From assembly GCF_016862575.1 (NCBI RefSeq), contig NZ_BONF01000005.1:248001-312000 (forward strand): a stretch of 64,000 nt of DNA, read 5' to 3'. The translations under genes were made by a program, and so were the position numbers. The DNA is from Catellatospora bangladeshensis (GTDB lineage: Bacteria; Actinomycetota; Actinomycetes; Mycobacteriales; Micromonosporaceae). How positions within the stretch are numbered: the stretch's first letter is position 1; every line of letters starts with the position of its first letter. Shown in pieces: positions 60,231 to 64,000 of the stretch. The notes beneath the pieces were generated by a model. That model made no database searches and was not told the origin of the DNA. It worked only from the letters and a program-made list of their open reading frames with translations.

Positions 60231-61514
60231 TCACATCGCCTGCAGTGCCGCCGCCCGCCGCTCGCGGGCCGGCCCCGACCAGAGTTGTCCCAGGGCCGCG
60301 ACGACGGCGATGGCGCCGCAGCTCAACCAGAGCACCTCGTTGCCGAGATGCTGCTGCACGTATCCGCCCAGCACCGGCGCGGCGAACCCGGCCACCGACC
60401 ACGACAGCGACATCACACCCTGGTAGCGCCCGCGCATGGCGGCCGGGGACAGCGCCGCGGTCAGCGTCGAGTTCGAGGGAGAGTTCAGCATCTCGCCGAC
60501 GGTCCACACCAGCACCGTCACCGCGTAGAACAGCGCCGTATCGGCGAACGCGGTCAGCGCGAAGCCGAACCCGATGATCAGCGACGCCGCGGCGAGCACC
60601 TTCGAGCGGTCGTACGACCTGATCAGCTTGGGGATGAACAGCTGCCCGCCCACGATCAGCACCCCGTTGAGCGCGATGACCAGGCCGTACTGCTGCGCCG
60701 AGATGCCGTCGCGGGTCATCGCGATGGGCAGCGTCGACAGGTGCTGCATGAACACGAAGGCGATCAGCACGTTGAGCGTGACGAACCCGAGGAACACCCG
60801 GTCGCCGAGCACCGCGCCCAGTCCGGCCCGCTCCAGCGGCGCGTGCGGGGCGGCGGCGGGCCGCTCCCGCCGCGGCTCGCGCACCTTGAGCAGGATGAAC
60901 AGGAACGGCGCCAGCGCGCTCGCCGCGTCCAGCAGGAAGATCAGCCTCGGGTCGGCCGAGGCCACCAGGCCCGCCAGCATCGCCGCCACGGCGAAGCCCA
61001 CGTTGACGGCCCAGTAGTTCAGCGTGAACGCGCGCAGCCGGTCGCGCTCGGGCACCACGTCGACCATCAGCGCCTGGAACGCGGGCCGGGCGCTCTCGGC
61101 GACCACGCCGAACAGGAACGTCAGCGGCGCGATCACCCAGAAGCCCCGCGCGAAGCCGAGCGACACGAGCAGCGCCACCGCGCCGAGGTGCGCGACGAGC
61201 AGGGTGGGCCGGCGCCCGATCCGGTCCGCCGCGACGCCCCCGGCCAGCGTGCCCACGGCACCACCGGCCGCCCAGAGCCCGAGCACCAGACCCGACTGCG
61301 ACGGGCTGAACCCCTGCACCGTGGTCAGGTAGATCGTCAGGTAGATGACGACGAACCCGCCCGCCCGGTTGATCAGCGTCCCGACCCACAGGTACCAGAA
61401 CGTCGCGGGCAGCCCACCGGCCGTCTCCCGCAACCAGCCCCGGAGCCTGCCGTCGGCGCCGGGCCTGGCCGCCCGCGGTCCGGCGGCGGGAGAGTCAGGC
61501 TGCGGCGGGGGCAA
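60231..61514 (-). CDS. MFS transporter, second of a tandem trio
   Basis: 427 residues, twelve membrane helices. ETAGGLPATFWYLWVGTLIN and GGVAADRIGRRPTLLV place it with its neighbours; the Arg-rich middle loop separates the halves. Start is uncertain: TTG 61514 has GAGGGAG 6 nt upstream and overlaps the first MFS gene by 20 bp, while GTG 61559 has no ribosome binding site. Confidence 0.85.
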   Translation of the reverse strand: MPPPQPDSPAAGPRAARPGADGRLRGWLRETAGGLPATFWYLWVGTLINRAGGFVVIYLTIYLTTVQGFSPSQSGLVLGLWAAGGAVGTLAGGVAADRIGRRPTLLVAHLGAVALLVSLGFARGFWVIAPLTFLFGVVAESARPAFQALMVDVVPERDRLRAFTLNYWAVNVGFAVAAMLAGLVASADPRLIFLLDAASALAPFLFILLKVREPRRERPAAAPHAPLERAGLGAVLGDRVFLGFVTLNVLIAFVFMQHLSTLPIAMTRDGISAQQYGLVIALNGVLIVGGQLFIPKLIRSYDRSKVLAAASLIIGFGFALTAFADTALFYAVTVLVWTVGEMLNSPSNSTLTAALSPAAMRGRYQGVMSLSWSVAGFAAPVLGGYVQQHLGNEVLWLSCGAIAVVAALGQLWSGPARERRAAALQAM

Positions 61515-62748
61515 GGTTCGCTCCCTCGGTGGCGGCGGGCCTGGGCTCCAGGAGGGCACGGGCGCGGCGTTCGCGGACGGGGCCGCTGAGCAACTGGCCG
61601 AGCGCGACCACCACGCCGAGCGCGGCCAGCACCAGCCACAGGGTGGCGGGCGGGGCGTGCTCCAGCAGCAGGCCGCCGAAGATCGGGGCGAAGAAGTTGG
61701 CCGCGGTGAAGCCCATCGAGGCCACGCCCTGGTAGCGGCCGCGCATCTCGGGCCGGGACAGGTCGGCGATCAGGGTGCCGTTGACGGGCGCGTTGAGCAT
61801 CTCGCCCGCGGTCCACACCACCACGGTCAGCATCAGCAGCGGCACGGTGCCCGCGATCGCGACCGCGCCCATGCCCAGGCCGACCAGCAGCGCCGACAGG
61901 GCCAGCACCCGGCTGCGGTCGCGCCCGGCGAGCAGCTTCGGCACGAACAGCTGGAAGGCGACGATCATGATGCCGTTGACCGCGATCACCGTGCCGTAGT
62001 CGGCGGCGTCCATCCCGCGCTGGTGCATCGCGATCGGGATCAGCTTGCAAGCCTCGATGATGATCCACAGGCCGAGGTTGAGCAGCACGAACAGCATGAA
62101 CACGCGGTCGCGCAGGACCGTCACGATGCTGCCCTCGACCGGTGCCCTTCCGGGCACCGCGCTGCGCACAGGCTGCGTCTCGGGCACCCGCCAGAACACG
62201 ATCGCGGCCATCATCAGCTGCGCCGCCGCGTTCAGCAGGAACACGGTCAGGTGCGGGGTCCGCGACAGCACGCCGGCCAGCACCGCGGCGCAGGAGAAGC
62301 CCAGGTTGATCGCCCAGTAGTTGAGGTTCATGCCGCGCAGCCGCATGGTCGGGCCGAGCACGTCGACCATGGTCGCGGAGAAGGCGGGGCGGCCCAGGCC
62401 GTTCCAGAAGCCGTACACGGTGGCCAGCGCCGCGACCGCGAGCGGCTGGAACACGAAGCCGAGCACGATCGCCGTGGCGGCCAGCGCGACGTTGGACACC
62501 AGCAGCGTGGACCGGCGGCCCCAGCGGTCGGCCAGCACGCCCCCGGCCAGCGAGCCGAGCGCCATGCCACCGCCGAACAGGCCCAGCACCAGACCGGCGA
62601 AGGCCGGGGAGAAGCCGTACTCGACCACCATGTGGATCTCGAGGTACAGCATGACGAACGCGCCGGTGCGGTTGATCAGAGTGCCGGTCCACAGATACCA
62701 GAAGGTCTTCGGTAGTCCACCCGCCGTCTGCGCCAGCCAGCCCCGCAC
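61495..62748 (-). CDS. MFS transporter, first of a tandem trio
   Basis: 417 residues. QTAGGLPKTFWYLWTGTLIN opens the protein and GGVLADRWGRRSTLLV is the loop 2-3 motif. Shares with the others MRGRYQGV near helix 10 and a GEMLN motif. Tandem arrangement, close spacing and shared motifs indicate duplication; each may export a different compound. GTG 62748. Confidence 0.85.
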   Translation of the reverse strand: MRGWLAQTAGGLPKTFWYLWTGTLINRTGAFVMLYLEIHMVVEYGFSPAFAGLVLGLFGGGMALGSLAGGVLADRWGRRSTLLVSNVALAATAIVLGFVFQPLAVAALATVYGFWNGLGRPAFSATMVDVLGPTMRLRGMNLNYWAINLGFSCAAVLAGVLSRTPHLTVFLLNAAAQLMMAAIVFWRVPETQPVRSAVPGRAPVEGSIVTVLRDRVFMLFVLLNLGLWIIIEACKLIPIAMHQRGMDAADYGTVIAVNGIMIVAFQLFVPKLLAGRDRSRVLALSALLVGLGMGAVAIAGTVPLLMLTVVVWTAGEMLNAPVNGTLIADLSRPEMRGRYQGVASMGFTAANFFAPIFGGLLLEHAPPATLWLVLAALGVVVALGQLLSGPVRERRARALLEPRPAATEGANLAPAAA

Positions 62749-62827
62749 GCCGCACCCCTGTAATGATTCGAAACCCCGTGGTGCCTTACAACCTAGGGCT
62801 CGGGTACGACCGAAGTCACCTCGAATA

Positions 62828-62849
62828 TCACGTGGTGGTCGTCACGTGG
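62828..62849. promoter_or_regulatory. Direct repeat TCACGTGG in the MFS / gpmA divergent region
   Basis: TCACGTGG occurs at 62828-62835 and 62842-62849, 14 bp apart, each with a CACGTG palindrome. It lies between the divergent MFS operon and gpmA and could be an operator for one of them. Confidence 0.35.
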
Positions 62850-62893
62850 GGCTGGTCACAGGGCCTTGACGGCCATCGGGGAGGATGGTCGGC

Positions 62894-63640
62894 ATGGTTG
62901 GAACACTGGTGCTGCTGCGGCACGGCTACAGCGAATGGAACGCCAAGAACCTCTTCACCGGCTGGGTCGACGTCGACCTCAACGCCCAGGGAGAGGCCGA
63001 GGCGCGCCGCGGCGGCGAGCTGCTCAGGGAAAGCGGGCTGCTGCCCGACGTGGTGCACACCAGCGTGCTGCGTCGCGCCATCCGCACCTCCGAGATCGCG
63101 CTCAACGCCGCGGACCGGTCCTGGATCCCGGTCGCCCGCAGCTGGCGGCTCAACGAGCGCCACTACGGCGCCCTGCAGGGCAAGGACAAGAAGCAGACCC
63201 TGGAGGCGTACGGCGAGGAGCAGTTCATGCTGTGGCGCCGCTCGTACGACACCCCGCCCCCGCCGATCGCCGACGACGACGAGTTCTCGCAGGTGGGCGA
63301 CCCACGCTACGCGCAGCTGCCGGACGAGCTGAAGCCGCGCACCGAGTGCCTCAAGGACGTCGTCGCGCGCATGCTGCCGTACTGGTACGACGCGATCATC
63401 CCGGACCTGCACGCGGGCCGGACCGTGCTCGTGGTCGCGCACGGCAACTCGCTGCGCGCGCTGGTCAAGCACCTGGACGGGATCTCCGACGAGGCGATCG
63501 CCAAGCTGAACATCCCGACCGGCATCCCGCTGCGCTACGACCTGGACGCGAACCTGCGCCCGATCACCCCCGGCGGCACCTACCTCGACCCGGAAGCGGC
63601 CGCCGAAGCCGCCGCCGCCGTCGCCAACCAGGGCCGCTGA
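62894..63640 (+). CDS. gpmA: 2,3-bisphosphoglycerate-dependent phosphoglycerate mutase
   Basis: 248 residues, standard length. RHGYSEWN (catalytic His near 9), ERHYGALQG and [17 protein letters not shown] are the signature motifs of the histidine-phosphatase glycolytic mutase, interconverting 3- and 2-phosphoglycerate. ATG 62894 is preferred over 62885, since GGGGAGGA (62877-62884) is too close to the latter. In mycobacteria gpm1 lies beside senX3; here 17 kb of other genes separate them. Confidence 0.95.
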   Translation: MVGTLVLLRHGYSEWNAKNLFTGWVDVDLNAQGEAEARRGGELLRESGLLPDVVHTSVLRRAIRTSEIALNAADRSWIPVARSWRLNERHYGALQGKDKKQTLEAYGEEQFMLWRRSYDTPPPPIADDDEFSQVGDPRYAQLPDELKPRTECLKDVVARMLPYWYDAIIPDLHAGRTVLVVAHGNSLRALVKHLDGISDEAIAKLNIPTGIPLRYDLDANLRPITPGGTYLDPEAAAEAAAAVANQGR

Positions 63641-63668
63641 CCCGCTCACCCGGCCGTCCCGGCCGCTT

Positions 63669-63743
63669 GATCATCCGACTTGCCTGGCACATGGGCCTTC
63701 GCGGGCTCAAGATACGCACAGGTGCCAGGCAAGTCGGGCGATC
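63669..63743. repeat. Inverted repeat, family A, copy 2
   Basis: CGACTTGCCTGGCAC (63676-63690) and its perfect complement (63722-63736) are bounded by GATC (63669-63672) and CGATC (63739-63743); the loop again contains CAAGATACGC. It is the same family as 766-840 and lies right after gpmA. By analogy with the other copies the next gene outside the window should run toward it on the minus strand. Confidence 0.85.
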
Positions 63744-64000
63744 TTGAAGGTCGCGGCGATCCTGGAGGCCGCGACGGGGGCCGGACATGCCGGTGGCCGG
63801 CGGCGACGCTCACCCCCGTTAGCGTCGCCGGCCGGCCGACCGGTCTCAGGTGGCGGCCGTCCCCCAACGGCGATGTGCCACCCATCCCCCGGCGCATCAC
63901 TCGGCGCCACAACCGATAAATGATCAGCTGGGCCATCCCCCGGGTTTCCATCGAGCGATGCGCTTGAAGAAGACGCTACGCCGCTGGTCAAGTGGCCGTC
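63744..64000. other. Right edge, no supported gene
   Basis: No reading frame here has a known motif. A minus-strand frame that is open to the right edge runs through this stretch and into the repeat, so the 3' end of a gene that starts outside the window cannot be excluded. No tRNA or repeat beyond 63669-63743 was seen. Confidence 0.5.

Noticed and set aside
63646-63951. Minus-strand open frame at the right edge
   Set aside because: It runs through the family A inverted repeat and is low-complexity Arg/Pro-rich; no ribosome binding site or motif.

Overview
This 64 kb window is chromosomal DNA from a very GC-rich actinobacterium, most likely a member of the Micromonosporaceae. The evidence is: GC-rich third codon positions throughout, many GTG starts, a BldN/RsbN developmental sigma/anti-sigma pair, a rex-hemACD-hemB operon, SenX3/RegX3/PhoU phosphate signalling, the actinobacterial 33-residue ribosomal protein bS22, and AnG/TCACC-type regulatory DNA. 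No rRNA, tRNA, CRISPR array, insertion sequence or integrase was seen. The genus call is an inference from gene content only.

Layout. 1-4.2 kb: the end of a sterol-desaturase-like gene, an SRPBCC protein, a DivIVA-domain protein, a solitary NuoA and an ECF sigma factor fused to a membrane-tethered extracellular domain. 4.4-7.4 kb: korAB (2-oxoglutarate:ferredoxin oxidoreductase). 7.4-16.6 kb: surface and secreted functions (Gly/Tyr/Gln-rich membrane protein, GHL10-type glycoside hydrolase, secreted phospholipase A2, lytic transglycosylase), a cyclase-ATPase-TPR regulator, a tandem GNAT and a zinc ribbon protein. 16.8-22.5 kb: hemB, hemD (fused to a degenerate methyltransferase domain), hemC, hemA and rex, with a very good Rex operator at 22601-22618. 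22.9-30.0 kb: HAD phosphatase, glutaredoxin-like protein, acyl-CoA synthetase, a small leader ORF, bldN, rsbN, a HAD-IB phosphatase and a secreted-type protein. 30.0-36.1 kb: an ATPase-nuclease with a striking palindrome in its promoter, followed by the conserved block HTH - bS22 - epimerase - acyltransferase (the order known in M. tuberculosis as Rv0500A-Rv0500B-Rv0501-Rv0502) and a membrane metallopeptidase. 36.1-45.5 kb: proline dehydrogenase, a YgiB/YgiC-like pair, a CGNR zinc-finger regulator, a TIM-barrel isomerase, Ppx, a cysteine-cluster protein, a Doc-type toxin-antitoxin pair and regX3-senX3-phoU with PHO-box-like repeats.

The last part (45.6-62.7 kb) separates phoU from gpmA and looks like accessory cargo: a two-gene operon of a 2081-residue ATPase and a beta-CASP metallo-beta-lactamase nuclease (the best candidate for an undescribed system in this window), an NgcEFG-like chitin-sugar ABC transporter with its RpiR regulator, and three tandem paralogous MFS transporters. 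gpmA closes the window.

Two themes run through the intergenic DNA. Four imperfect palindromes belong to two repeat families; three sit exactly between convergent genes and the fourth follows gpmA at the right edge. About nine genes have a -10-like TANNNT (or close) hexamer 6-7 nt upstream of the start codon and no Shine-Dalgarno sequence, the signature of leaderless mRNAs. Gene functions are assigned by reading protein motifs by eye, without database searches.
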